Shown piece by piece: positions 1 to 12,145 of a DNA stretch of 64,000 nt. This DNA comes from Malachius bipustulatus (Eukaryota > Arthropoda > Insecta > Coleoptera > Melyridae), in contig OU342630.1 in the NCBI GenBank assembly GCA_910589415.1, forward strand, positions 67,824,186 to 67,888,185, in the 5' to 3' direction. The notes under the pieces are model-generated. The model saw only the letters and a list, made by a program, of their open reading frames with translations. It did not search any database and had not been told where the DNA came from. The translations under genes and the position numbers were made by a program. Every line of letters starts with the position of its first letter. The first letter of the stretch is position 1.

Positions 1-1353
1 GCCCCAGATTTATTTGAACTGAACTGTACCTTCCTGTTTGACAAACTAATATTACCTTCATAAGCTAATATTCTTGCAGGAAGCAGGGTGTCGTTAAAAA
101 CGACAGTTAAAGTTTTTAATCCTAGTTTTAAGGGTGTGATTAATTAAAATTTGAGAACAATAAATATTTAATTTTGAAAGAAGTCTTTTTAGAACCAAAC
201 ATAATGCTGGCGATTTTAGTAGCAAAAAGCCAATACAACACCAGATTTAATAACAGAAAATCAAAGTTGTAGAAAAATCACCCATCGTTAAAACTCATTC
301 CAGATGTTTTTAAATTAGAGTTGGCTATGGAAAATTTGAAAATTATGTTGGTACCTTTTGGAATGCTGAGCTTTAACTACCTTCGATAAGCTAAATTTTA
401 AAAGGTTAAGGATGGTTTCTATTCAAATTTGGCTTTGATTGTATATTTTAACTACCTTATAAACAAAATAGCGGAGTTTCAAACTTTATAATCAAATTTA
501 CTCAAAAGTAGGCGCGACTGACATTCACGGTTTTCTCCTGACACCCTTCATATTATACGCTGCCCAAAATTCAAAATATTATTTCGAGTAGGTATATCAA
601 ACTTCCATTAAAAATAGGTTTCATTTGGAATTTTTGGGATTTACCTACTTCATTGTTTTGAATGTTTTTATCATTATGTCCTTTTGTGTTTTTCCAACTA
701 CCTTTGGCGTTTTACTGTCTTTTTATTTTATTGTATTGTACTTTCTAATTTGACAAAAAAGAAATTTGAACTGAAAAATCACACTGACTTTTGACAAATT
801 TGGAAAAGCAATTGACAAAAGACGAAAACCAAAAGAAAATGACTGTAAATAATCTAATGAGGTAGTATTGAAGCGATATTTAAGCACCTAGTTTTAAAAT
901 TGATTGACAGGTAATGAAAATGTGATGGAACTTTTTGACTGAAGTTATAATTTTACAATGGAAAGCTGGGAATTTGGTAGTTTTTACTAAACCATAGCAA
1001 CCAAAGCCACATATTATTGAATTTATTGTTTTCATACTTCAAAAATATTATTTAATTTTTTATAGTGTAGAAAAATTATTCCTAATGGCATATGAGCAAA
1101 GTAATATTTTTCAGTCATTTGAACTTTTTTTTTTAAGCTCAAATCAGCTGTTCAGGGCTAACAACTTTCAGAAAAAATATCACAAAAAAGCCAACTCTAA
1201 TTTAAAAACATCTTGAATAGGATATATTCGATATCAAGTCCCATCTTAATTGTCATACTTCTGTATTAATAGCCCCCCCCCCCCCCATATTATATATTAT
1301 AAGCTCATTGCATCACATACATTGTGAAATCACTAAAATTAAATGATACTTAC
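1..1353. other. UBE2K intron 3 (partial) with a fold-back repeat
   Basis: No coding sequence was recognised. A perfect 25-base inverted repeat at 302-326 and 1189-1213 brackets about 860 bases and probably marks a decayed inverted-repeat element. A homopolymer C tract lies near 1272-1286. Confidence 0.5.
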
Positions 1354-1436
1354 CACTGATCTTTTAAAATATCTAAACAAATGGCTCCTGTAACTGATGA
1401 AATGTTTGGATGCCATATTTTTGTGATAAACCTCAC
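1354..1436 (-). CDS. UBE2K: UBE2K coding exon 3 with the active-site cysteine
   Basis: Exon 3 is 83 nt after the acceptor TTTTTTCAG. It encodes [15 protein letters not shown] followed by [12 protein letters not shown] and two bases of Trp; the donor is GTAAGT. It carries the HPN motif and the catalytic Cys92. The next exon is outside the window. Confidence 0.93.
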
Positions 1437-4400
1437 CTGAAAAAATATAATACGTAAATAAATTAAATAATTAAGTGAAGCAATAAAAATGTAATATTTT
1501 TTTCGAATATGGCTACTAAAGATTTCTTAAGGAGTAATTTATCATAAGGGTAGGACTTCTTATAATTTAAAATAAACGTCTTTCGGATTTTTTTATTTAA
1601 TATGCACCATTATTGAAATAATGAATTTATTCCATCTGGCTTTGCTAAACTGTATATCACTCTAGTGTGATATTTTACTTTTCAATTCTAGTGTGATATT
1701 TCTCATTTTTGCAAGTGGTCGTCGGAAAACCTTTTTATTATTGATTTCTCAATAAAACTTCAAGGACAAGCCGTAATCTCTACTGGTTTGAAGACTTTTT
1801 TGTCCTAATTAGATACACAGAGTGATTTTTATTGACTAAGAAAATATATTTTTCGAAATTGTGACTGGATTTTAGTACAGATTTAATACAGGATTTCAGC
1901 TCATTTTCAGTCTCAAAGTTGAAAAAAAAAACAATTTTTGAAAATCTTTTTCAAAAAACGTCAGTAAATGTCTCAAAATGTCACAAATGTCAGAGTGCAT
2001 AATAACCACTCTGTAGGTAAGTCTGATTCGGGCCAAACAGTTTTTTTCACAAATATTTCCTACACGATGCAAGTTTTTGGCAGAAACTTCTCAAACTAAA
2101 GTTTCCAATCGAAGTTGTGTGGGGTCCGGTGGGGGGGGGGCATTGTTTGGTGACAAAATCACCCCCCTCCCTCTTCCCAGATGGGGATCATAATTTTTTT
2201 TATTGTTTTAAAATAATAACATGCAGTGTGTTCCAGGGATGGTGAATCGACACTTATAAGTTAAGAAATTCTTGATTTGAATAAATTTTTTTGGAGTTTA
2301 GCATTTTTTTCATTGCATTTAATTTTTTGAAGACTAATTTCTAACATAATTTTAGTTTAAAAAAATCAAATATGGCTTGGAAATTTTGGAAAAACCTTTT
2401 TTTATGTGGAGTGAAGTTCCTTTTATGTGGAAAATATGACAAAAAGTAATTTAAAAAGGTTGTTGAGAATCAACATCTAGGCCTCTGTACCAAATTTCAA
2501 AACCATTGACTTTTCATTTCCTTAATGTTTATTTCTCAAACCCAAGAATTGTATTTAAAAATTATTAGTTGGCCGATGACTTTGAAATTTGATAGAGCCC
2601 TAAATGGTGATTCTAAATAAATTTTTCAAATAACTTATCATCGTATTTGCTGCTATACAGGGTGATCAGTAACTCGCGCACTCGGAGCATGCTGCGGTAA
2701 ACTTCACTTTTTAAGAGTCGTAAATTTTCTTACTGCAGTGTTGTAAGTTCTTTTCTTCCAAAGATATGACCATTTTTGTAAAAATTAAAGTGGCAACACT
2801 GCACTGAACATTTGAATAAGTTCGGGTTATATGGTATTGTTATTATTTTTATTTCCATAGCAATGAAGGCATTTGAATATATTATATTCTAAGTTGAGTT
2901 TAGGCGGTTGCCAAACTTCAAATTTCGTTCATACTTAGGTATAGTATCAATTTACAACATTCTCAATTCCTCTGTAAAGAGGTTTTGTGGAAAAAAAATT
3001 GATGAATTATATGGTATCCGTTCCAGACATTACAGTAACCTGAATTTTTCATTAATTTTTATCACGGTTATTGAAAAAATTACCTTCAAACTCGGATGAG
3101 GGAAACTCTGTAGGTAACTTGAAAACCAACCATTGGATTCAATTTTTTTGTAGAATATCCTTAATTTTAATGGGCTCTATATCGCCCTGTATTCGCAGTG
3201 CGCGAGTTACTGATCACCCTGTATAAAAGGCACTTTACTCTACAACCAAAAATCTTTTTTTAAATTTACAAGGCATACCTACTTGATTTTCCAGAACTAA
3301 AATTATGTAGAAATTAGTCTTTTAAAATAAAACTTCAAATCAAGAATTTTATATCTTTTAAAAGAGTTGGGGACACCCTATCTGGGGACACACTGTATAA
3401 ATAAATAAATGATGAATAAATACTTGATGAATAACCCTTGATAGATAGAAATGATTCATTTGCAAGGGAGATGGTCAGCTTGCTCAAAGAGGCTGACCTG
3501 ATGGGGTTAATAGCACGACTAGATGTGATCCACAATAGTTTTTCAGTTGCCCTCGAGATCTAACCTAATCTCGAAGGGAGAGGGAAGTGCATCTTTTACA
3601 CATGTTAAGTACGCTATTTTTGCCACGAGATGCTGAAAACCCCCCTTTTACAACACCCCTTTTTGTTTATACAATGCAAAAAGAACAAATTTCTTGGAAA
3701 AAAGATGTAAATTTTCGTATACTTATCCGGAATCTACTGTGAAAATGGGGGGTGGGATGGAAAATACAATTACTCGCACCTCCCAAGGGAGGCTAGGGGA
3801 AAGGGGGAGATTTTGCCCCCAAGCGATGTACCCAGCACCCCACAAAATTTGTTGGAATCTTTTTTCAAAAACACTGCTGCTTCCAGATAATTAACCGGAT
3901 AGATTAAAATGTATCACCCCCACCCGGTATATGGACTGCATCAAAGACTGCACTGTATTTGGGGCTTGTGATAAATGAAAAAATTGTGACTTGTCTGGGC
4001 TTAAATCTATGCGAATCATATCAAAGTTGAATTTAAAAATTTTGTACTTTATAAAACGGTCCTTGAGAGGTTATGTGCTATGTCACTCTATAATTTTTCA
4101 ATTTTTACTTGTATTTGTAATGGACCGTCAACTCAAGCTCAACATATACCTACAGGTGTCTGGTAAGTACCTCCTAATCTCTCGGGAGCATACAGGGGAG
4201 GTCAAAATAAACCTAGTCTGTCATAAAAAAAATTCCCAAAGTGTCCCTAAACGGAGATACAGAGCCCCAAAATGGTACCCTAAGATTTACTTTTTTGGCT
4301 CTAACTTTTGAACCGACCTGTAAAATTTGATTAAATTTTAATTTTTGGTAATTATTTACATCCGCGGCTGCTAAGTTTCATCAATTTTTTCGGGACCGAG

Positions 4401-7400
4401 GAGCGAAATAGGGGTGCTGGGTGGGTAAGAAGCTAAAAACAGCCATTGCAAACTAATATCAAGGTCACCACTAAGGCCTCTTTGGCACTACGGTCGAATT
4501 TCTATTTTTTTTTTCACTTTCAGGGCAAGGAATATCTTCGAGATAAACAGTAGCACAGTTTTTATTTTGATATTTTGAATTTTGCATTTATTTTGCATTT
4601 ATATTCCAAAATACGTGACATCGCTCGCTATTATGGTCCGACTAGGTTTGAATGCGGTTCGTATGTTGCGTATGTTACCAGACCGGCCCTGGTGTTGATA
4701 TTACGAGTTTCTGGCCGCTTTAATGTTTATTCCGTCCACTCGACACTCTGACCTTGCATGTTTATTGTGATTTTCGCTGTTCTAAACAGGCCCGCACTCA
4801 GGAAGACCTTCTTTTGATGCCCTTTTGTTCGCTTATCTTTCATTTGCAAAGCAAATTAATACCTTCCTGGTGTTACTATAGGTATGTCCTCCACCCCTAT
4901 ACAGGGTGTCCCGTATCGTTATGTTCAAAATTCTAGAGCATATAGTAGGCTTAATTTTGGCCCAAAAAACCCAAAAGTGACAGGTCTATCTTTATTCGTT
5001 ACGAAGTTACAGGCCTAAGAAAATTATGACTAGTAAATAACAAGATTCAACTTTGTAAGCCACAAAAATTGCCACACATGAGTAAACGTCACCGAAATAA
5101 ACATTAGTAGAGAGTAGAGGTTCCCCTGCTCATACGAAATGGCATTAGAATTCAAAAGGATGCGGCACCAGCATACTTCGGAATTGGTGTTTGTAACTAA
5201 ATACCAGAGAGAAATTATTATTTGATCGTATTCAGCAAGCTGGTCAAGAGATAGGTACGCGAAAAAAGACGAGAAAACTGTTACTTTTGCAATAGGTCTC
5301 CGAGCACAAGCTTGTATTCAGCAATAAGGAATAGGACATTTTTAACACATGATAAACTAAAGATTTGGTCAATAAAATAAGTTTTATGTGGTATTCAAAG
5401 TTAAATCTGATATTTACTATACTAGAATTCGTTTAGTCTGTGCAGTAAATACTTGGAAGCAATTCTCCACGCTCTAGGTGTTCCATAGGCGTGCGCTTCT
5501 TTGTTAGAAGCGCTGTCTTTAAAATTGATAAATTCAAATAAAAATTTAAAGTGAAATAATAGATAATAATTTGTAAATTATGCAAAAACCTATACAAATA
5601 TTTATACAGGGTGAAATTTTTAGAATTAAAACAACTCTCTCGTCAAAATGATTTCAACTACACCAATTGAAATTGTACTCCCTAGCATCAAATTATTTGT
5701 CATAACTAAATAACAAAAATTCCACTCACCCGCATAATTTTTTTTTAAACTGGAACAACTGAAATACAATTCACTTGCACACAATTTTTTTTGTTTTGAT
5801 TAATTTTTAATTGTTTTTTTTTTAATTTATTCAATTATCCGAATCACTAAAATCACTTTCCGAAGATATGTCACTTTCGGGGTTAACGTTAATTATTAGT
5901 GGATTGACCGTAACGTCCATTATCGTATCCAAATCCCACATTTTGTCCTCTTCTTTCATTGTATGCCTAATACAATTTTTCCAGGATTCTGCAGATACGT
6001 GATTGCTTAAAACATCGAGAAGTAAATCTCGTACGTCATTGATTTTAAAAGTGGAATTATTTTTAGCAACAAGATTCTTCACTTGAGCCCAAATCAATTC
6101 AATTGGATTGAGTTCACAATGGTATGGTGGCAAACGGTGTACGATGATATTGCGTTCACGAGCCATTTCGTCCACAGCATATTTGATATATTTTTGTTTG
6201 TGTGCTCTTGCGAGATTCATAAGTTGAGTTTTCAGCATATTGGCTTCGTGTTCGATATTTTTCCTGGAGAGCCAATCTATTATGTCTCCTTTTCGCCATG
6301 CGGTGGTTGGTAAAGCTTCCAAGCGTCTACTGTGATAGGGGGCATTGTCCATTACCACTACTGACCCTGGCTCAAGTCTGCCTAATATTTGTGAAAACCA
6401 CGTTTCGAACTTCTCCGAATCCATGTCCTCGTGGTAGTCACCCGTCTTTTTGGATTGAAACAACAGCAGTCCGTTTTCCACAAACCAGAGTCACTTCCGA
6501 TATGGCAGATTATGAGTCTACTCCCCTTACCTGATGGTGCTTTTAAGCCGGTGGAGAAACCGTCCATGAACGCTTGTTTGCTGCTTTTTATATTCAAGTC
6601 TTGCCAAACTTTCGAAACGGCGTGGCCTGCGTTGAGCCACGTTTCATCAGTAAAATAAATTTTCCGTCCATCGCGACGATATTGGCGAAGTTCCTGTAAA
6701 TATTTGCGGTGCCACACAATAATTTCCTCCTTTTCAATCAGATGACTGTTTCTATCTCTTTTGAGGTACCGAATATTCATTTCACGTAGAGTGCGTAATA
6801 AAACAGCGCGTGAAATATTCGGTAAACTATCATCTGAAGCTAAATTTTCAGAGATTTTTTTTAAATTTGGAATCTCATTTCTAAAAAAATACGAATGGAA
6901 GACTCTGCGTATGGCATTTTTTGTATCGTCGTCCAGCTGAATTTTCTTCCTTCCACGTGGTCCTTGATTTTCAACATTCTGGTACACTGTTTGGTCATCT
7001 TTGGACATATTTTTTTCTTTAATAATCTTGTACACACTTCTGACACCAACTTTCGTCAAACTACTGCACAGTTTCACAACGTCATCTTTCAACATATCCG
7101 GGTTTCTTTCCTTAAGGCCACGGTACACATTGTCGATGATTTGTTTTTCACCGGAGGAGAAGTTGTTACAAGCAGTGCGAGCACGCTTACGGTTGCCATC
7201 TTCGGATGCTGCCATTGTTTATATGCAAATCACATACAATATTAAGTATCACAGCTGTAACAACCACCTTTGATCACACCCGCAGAAAGCAATATAATTA
7301 TTATACTCACTTATAAAATAATTTTAAGATCGGTAATTCCACACCCTTTTACTGTACGAACACCACGACAATGATCTGAAACAGCTTCACACAAGCACGT

Positions 7401-9626
7401 GGCCCTTTAACGATGCGATGCGACCGCTTCGACTCGGTTCGCATAACTGTATACAAGGGAATTATGGGATTCGTAAGTTATCGGTTGTAGAGTACTTGTA
7501 GTGTTTGGGTTTCTCTACTCTTATGAATTATTTAAATGCGCTGTTGCCAGTTGTAAGTTTGCACAAATTTTTAGAAATTTTAATTAGTGTATATGAATTA
7601 AATAAATTCAAGTTACTGTTGTGTACTATAAGTGTACTATGTCACAATTAAATTTTGACACGAATAGCTTACTTTATGATTAAAAATAAGCGATCCATAT
7701 AATTTTAGTGTAATAATAAATTACTTCGAATGGGCACATTGGCAACTTTGCTTCCCTCATAAGCCCTTATCGCTTCTTGGAAATTACTGCACAGACTAAA
7801 CGAATTCTAGTATAGACATTATTTTCTTAGGCCTGTAACTTCGTAACGAATGCAGATAGACCTGCCACTTTTAGGTTTTTTAGGCTTAAAAATAAGCCTA
7901 CTATATGCTCACAAAATTTGAACATAACGATACGGGACACCCTGTATAGGTGCCATAGTGAAACTGTAGGAGCCGCGAATGTAAATAATGACCTAATTTT
8001 TTTATAGAGACCATAAAGACTCATTAAGCCATATCAGAGTGGATGTTTGACGTCCTAAAGGAAGTCAGGAACGGACTTACTACCACACTCATTGTGTCAA
8101 AGTTTTGACAGGTGTCATTTTACAGAGCTGAAAACTTATTTTTTAAATACGCTGGTCATTCATCTTCACAAAAGGTACTCTTAATTTATTTCGATAAAAC
8201 TAGCGGTTCTCAAGATAAATCGACTTTTATGCGAATTTTGATCAAGTTCCGTCAATAGCAATCCATTATGTAGGTAGGTTTATCAACAAGAACCTGATTT
8301 TTACCGGTTTGTGTTTAGCATTAGTAACTTTTGAGTGTTTCACATACCTAAAAACCGATTTATCTCGAAAACCGTCAGTTTTATCGAAATAAATTAAGAG
8401 CATCTTTTTTAAGGATGAAGTATCAGACTATTCAAAAAATAGTTTGTAGCTCTGTAAAGTGACACCTGTCAAAATTTTGACTCAACGAGTATGATGGTAA
8501 GTCCGTCCCTGACGACGTCAAACATCGACTTTAATATGGCCTGATGGCTCTCTGTGGCCTCTACAAAGTGTTTAAATTCCATCCAATTATACAGGTTGGT
8601 TCAAAAGTTAGAGCCAAAAAAGTAAATTGCGGGGCACCCTTTTAGAGCTCCATATCTCCGTTTGGGGACACTTTAGGAAAATTTTTTTTACGACAGACTA
8701 GGTTTTTTTTGACCTCCCCTGTATGCTCCCGAGAGATTAGGAGGTACTTAACGGACACCTGTATATTTACCAATGGTAACATCGTGACAGCATTGAAATA
8801 CAGTAAATTTTTAGGTAGGTTACAAAAATAATTCTTATAAGATCAACAGAACAAAAAATGTTGAGACTTGAGAGTTCAGAAAATTCAAGTCTTCATACTA
8901 TGCGATGTGAAAGGTGAAGACATGGAGCCGGTTTATATCTGTGGGGACTCATCAGCAGCTTGACTCGCATAATGAACATGTAAATTTGAGAAAAAAAGAG
9001 ATCTATAACGTGAAATGACATTACACCGACCTCATATTTCTCTGCCTAAACCCTTTCTATAATTTTTTGCTTAAATAAATAAAACTCTTCAAGATTAGCT
9101 TTATACCTTCGGTGGATTGAACGGGTATGTTTCAGGTACTTTAATTTCTAAGACAAAATTTCCACCTTCGTATGGAGTATCCGGGGGACCAGCTATTTCA
9201 CCTTTAAGTTCTGTATAACTATCATTTACCAGCTCGACTCGGATGGCACATTTAGCTACCTAAAAATAAGAAAAGTTAGGCATAAAATAATCATTTTCGA
9301 ACGGAGAAACTCCGTTGTGAAGGATCTTGCAGTATTATCTTAAAATGACGTTAATTGTAATGATCTGATGATAACCCTTCAATGTAAAATTATTTAGTAA
9401 CAAGATCAAAGACCATAACATCAATCATACATAAACACATCTTTATAAAATGTGGTAAGAAGAGTTGGTTTATTGACATTATCATGACAGATAATGGTAA
9501 GTTGAACTTCTTTTATAAATCGAAAGAAAATTAAGATCTAATTTGCGATCTTTATTGTCTTACCTCTTCGCTTTTGATAACCTCTTTGAATTCCCTTTTT
9601 ATTCTCTGAGCAGCTATGTTAGCCAT
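1354..9626 (-). CDS. UBE2K: Ubiquitin-conjugating enzyme E2 K-like gene, 5' three coding exons (partial)
   Basis: This E2 enzyme takes activated ubiquitin from E1 on its active-site cysteine and builds (mainly K48-linked) chains in the cytosol; the family carries a C-terminal UBA domain. The minus-strand exons 9626-9564, 9259-9107 and 1436-1354 splice at GT/AG borders into about 100 residues beginning [20 protein letters not shown]. They contain the E2 signature YPFNPPK, the HPN motif, and the active-site cysteine in [13 protein letters not shown]. Counting through the splice junctions puts that cysteine at residue 92, the position known for human UBE2K. The third exon ends after two bases of a Trp codon, so the remaining fold and the UBA domain must lie off the left edge; I saw no further exon in 1-1353. 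Intron 2 (about 7.7 kb) is filled with nested transposons. The gene is transcribed away from PRPS. Identification is by recalled family sequence, not a search. Confidence 0.93.
1437..2220. other. UBE2K intron 2, segment without recognised features
   Basis: AT-rich sequence with a short direct repeat (TCTAGTGTGATATTT at about 1662 and 1688) and a G tract near 2131. No gene seen. Confidence 0.4.
2223..3397. mobile_element. Decayed inverted-repeat element hosting a nested MITE
   Basis: The sequence near 2250-2370 (AATTCTTGATTTGAA, then GACTAATTTCTA and ATAATTTTAGTT) reappears inverted at about 3285-3350. Outer ends resembling CAGTGTGT lie near 2223 and 3395. The inner 2658-3221 element sits between the arms, so this older unit was the insertion target. 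Boundaries are approximate. Confidence 0.5.
2658..3221. mobile_element. TA-flanked MITE with CAGGGTGATCAG ends
   Basis: The left end CAGGGTGATCAGTAACTCGC and its inverse at the right end form terminal inverted repeats of about 27 bases. TA dinucleotides flank both sides (2656-2657, 3222-3223), as expected for the Tc1/mariner superfamily. The element is 564 bp with no transposase. Confidence 0.8.
4152..4322. mobile_element. Short MITE copy A (about 170 bp, TACAGGT ends)
   Basis: The unit begins TACAGGTGTC and ends CCGACCTGTA. A second copy lies inverted at 8594-8767, with clear similarity throughout (AAGTACCTCCTAATCTCT, then GGGAGCATACAGGGGAGGTC). The two copies face each other across about 4.3 kb of nested elements. 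Confidence 0.65.
5420..7812 (-). mobile_element. Tc1/mariner-superfamily transposon with DD82E-type transposase
   Basis: The ends TACTAGAATTCGTTTAGTCT (left) and its inverse (right) form near-identical terminal inverted repeats of about 40 bases, flanked by TA at 5418-5419 and 7813-7814. The element is 2393 bp, encodes one transposase on the minus strand, and is inserted in the element at 4902-7944. The end similarity implies a fairly recent insertion, although the transposase carries a one-base frameshift. Confidence 0.92.
5831..7215 (-). pseudogene. DDE transposase of the IS630/Tc1/mariner group, frameshifted
   Basis: Cuts and pastes its own element. The reading frame opens at ATG 7215 with a basic N-terminal region (helix-turn-helix expected) and reaches the first catalytic Asp in [13 protein letters not shown] (residue 190). 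Near 6481-6486 a single-base loss shifts the frame; homology continues in the second frame, open from 6481 to 5831, with [12 protein letters not shown] (second Asp) and [15 protein letters not shown] (Glu). I count 82 residues between the second Asp and the Glu, far more than the 34 of Tc1 and mariner. The extra stretch is Lys/Glu-rich and probably helical. The protein ends in an acidic Ser/Asp tail ([10 protein letters not shown]). DD82E spacing has, as I recall, been described as a separate family in this superfamily (Sailor). With the frameshift this copy is probably inactive. The sequence could also be a simple assembly error. Confidence 0.9.
7990..8575. mobile_element. Fold-back (palindromic) element, about 570 bp
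   Basis: The left arm (about 8003-8140, containing GTTTGACGTC and GACAGGTGTCATTTTACAGAGCT) reappears inverted at about 8435-8568. The interior (TTAATTTATTTCGATAAAACT) is also inverted, so nearly the whole unit folds on itself. No coding capacity. Confidence 0.75.
8594..8767. mobile_element. Short MITE copy B, inverted relative to copy A
   Basis: Inverted partner of the unit at 4152-4322, with ends TACAGGTTGG and ACACCTGTA. Either two independent insertions of one family, or the arms of a larger composite. Confidence 0.65.
8770..9106. other. UBE2K intron 2, remainder without recognised features
   Basis: AT-rich, no ORF or repeat recognised; ends at the exon 2 donor. Confidence 0.4.
9107..9259 (-). 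CDS. UBE2K: UBE2K coding exon 2
   Basis: Exon 2 has 51 codons after the acceptor TTTTTAG, from [10 protein letters not shown] to YPFNPPK, and includes the loop [10 protein letters not shown] typical of class E2-K enzymes. The donor is AAG|GTATAA. Phase 0 at both ends. Confidence 0.93.
9564..9626 (-). CDS. UBE2K: UBE2K coding exon 1
   Basis: Exon 1 has 21 codons from ATG at 9626 (MANIAAQ...KSEE) and ends GAG before the donor GTAAGA. Phase 0. This is the usual family start, and the bases just before the ATG offer no longer homologous extension. Confidence 0.93.
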
Positions 9627-10740
9627 TTTCCATGAATTACTGAAATCAATCAAAACATACCAAGAAATTTACCTGAAATTTTATGAAATCGTGAAGATTT
9701 TGTCATAAAATTGAAGTGACTATCTTTTTTGGAAAATCACTTTTGTTAATTTTAATTATTATTGTGCAAAATTTAATGTCGAAACGAAATGATAATGAAA
9801 ATGAAGTTATGACGGGCAAGAAAGGGAACTCCTCCAAATGTCATCTGTTTTCTCTCCAGCGTTGCCAAGCCAACCTTGTAAATAAAATATCTCGTCAGCT
9901 TCTCGTGAAACGAAATGGTCGCGTTCAGCTGATCCTAAAACTGATAACATTTTGAGGTTGAGGCAGCTCCGATTTTAGCCTTTCAACTTGAAATTGGGTT
10001 AAAGAACCTCAAATCCCGAATAAACCAGAATCAACCAGAAAAACTTATAAATTCTGTTATTATTCTGTTATATTATTATTGTGTTATTATTCTGTTATTA
10101 TTCTGTTATTATTCTGTTATAAATTCTGTTATCGGAAATAATTAGGTATTATTCTCAATAGTATCTAAGTTGGCTAAGTCGCCGTCAGTGCGACGTCACT
10201 AGGCTGGGCTAAGCGTAAACGATTCCAAATAAACAAACCGCGCGCTCATGTGGCCATCGTTGTCAGTTGTGATTTAATTGAAGTTTTAAGTTCACGTGGT
10301 CCTGAAGCTTGACTTATTGAGGTTGTTTTCAGGCATTGACATGCGATCGTCATCAATTGAACTAGACTAAATCATATTTTAGGTTTTCGTGGAGCTCGAG
10401 CCGTCGGTCGGTATAGTTTAATTTTTATCACTGAAAATTCGGCATTTATACTGTAATCAAAAGTTTACACTGAAATTGGCAACCCTGAAACTGTCAAATG
10501 CTTCAAAAAAATTCTGAAAAATTTTATTATTTTTTCGAAAACAAAAAAAATGATTTCATCGAAAAACGTCAATATGACGAGCCGCGACGTGACATTACTT
10601 GCCTTGTTTTTTTTTTATGGCATCCGGTTAAACAAAGGTTATTTTTTTCGACAAAAGAACAAAAAATTGGAAGAAATTTTTTTTCAATGTGATAGATTAT
10701 TTGTTTCCTTGATTTTTTTAATAGCGAATAATGACACGAA
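9627..10740. other. Divergent intergenic region upstream of UBE2K
   Basis: Should hold the UBE2K promoter. A locally GC-richer patch with TCAGTGCGACGTCAC (about 10187-10201) contains an arthropod-like TCAGT initiator and a CRE-like TGACG core, but its link to a gene is unproven. A simple TTCTGTTATTA repeat lies at about 10058-10135. Confidence 0.35.
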
Positions 10741-11700
10741 ATAGCTATATGGTGGCCATAAGAAAAAACAAAAGTTGACTATGAAAACTCTGGGGATCTA
10801 GCAGTTGTTGAAAATTTTGGGAATGACTGATGATAGCTTTTGATGACTTATATGTAAACCTCTACAAAAATATTAAATTTTTTTTTCAATAATAAAAAAA
10901 AAAATGATTGAAATAAGAAAATTAAATTTTTTAGTTTTTTCAGGATATTTCATCAACGCCTAAAGTTTTCATAAATTTTCTTTCAGATTCTTAATAAGCA
11001 TAAAATTGTGCATCTTTTCTTTAATTTAACCCACCCTGTATCTTATACCGTTTCCGAGATCACAATGGTGAGCATCCAATTTATTAACCACCCTGTACAC
11101 CTACACTAAATATAAAAAATATTTTCTTTCTATTATTAAGCCCTCTAATTCCAATAATATTATTATTAACAAAGGAAACCAAGTTTAACTAATTTCAAGT
11201 ACCTACCTACCTACCATTAAATTTTTTTAACTAATTAATGCGATGTTTATTATTTAATCGTTACGCAATAGGTACATGCAAACATGGTTGAAAAGCTCTT
11301 TTGACGCTCTATTCATAAACGTTTAAATCCAATATGGCGGCCATAAGAAATAACAAAGTTTGGCTATGGTTGACAAAAAACTAGCCTGCCTAGAAAAGAT
11401 TCGTTGACGTTATTCGATTGACCATAGTCGCTAATACAAAACTACTAAATTTTATTAAATTTGTTCAGAAGATGGCGACGATATTTCAGTTTTTAGAAAA
11501 ACACATGCAATTCCTGGTTTTTGCTCGATATTTTGGAAACCCCTTTAGATATTTTTGATTTCGATGCAGCATCTGATTGCGCACTCAATAGCGAAACTTT
11601 TTCCCCATTTAACCAAAATTGTATCTCTTACCGTTTCCGAAATCCCCATGTAGTTACTATTATCTGGGACATCCGGTATACCTAGTTATAGTAAAATAAT
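10741..11700. repeat. Two direct copies of a dispersed repeat
   Basis: Segments at about 10748-11095 and 11330-11690 share GGCCATAAGAAA followed by AACAAA and the downstream block TACCGTTTCCGA. A related start occurs at about 17203 in the PRPS intron. No coding capacity; family unidentified. Confidence 0.5.
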
Positions 11701-11779
11701 GTTGCAACTTTGTCATCGAGTAACTGTGGATTTGTCAGGTACATACACTTATTATTATTTCATTACACCTATGCCGGTA

Positions 11780-11975
11780 ATTCCCCTTATGGGTAGTTCC
11801 CAGTACTATCTGCTTATCCTGACGTAATACGTGCGTGCCTGTAGAAACAACACGGTCCCAGATTCTTCAACAGTCAGTTCAGTTTTCACTTTCGTATAGT
11901 GTGTTGATGAAGCTATTTGTAGCTAATTATTGTTAATTTCGAAGCCAATAATAATAAGTGCGTAAGATATTAAAA
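11780..11975 (+). other. GC-richer patch with initiator-like and donor-like signals
   Basis: Contains TCAGTTCAGTTTTCAC at about 11874 and a donor-like GTGC|GTAAGA near 11960. It could be an untranslated first exon, for example of PRPS, but nothing proves transcription. Confidence 0.2.
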
Positions 11976-12145
11976 TTGATAATATTTTCTCTTATTAAGG
12001 TACTAACATTCTTTATTATAATATTTTATAAAAAGGAACTCCATGCTTAGGCTGTTTGTTTACACAGCTGGCAATAATTACAATCAATCTTAATAAAAGT
12101 AACATCCAAAATTTTATTATACCGATTTCCACAATCTACATAATA

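Larger units (their letters stand above)
4902..7944. mobile_element. MITE-like element (CAGGGTGTCCCG ends) split by a nested transposon
   Basis: Terminal inverted repeats of about 115 bases start CAGGGTGTCCCGTATCGTTA at 4902 and end at 7944, and both ends are flanked by TA. Removing the 2393-bp transposon at 5420-7812 leaves about 650 bp with no coding capacity. Confidence 0.85.

Noticed and set aside
6083..7273. Plus-strand ORFs over the transposase
   Set aside because: Antisense shadows of the minus-strand DDE transposase.
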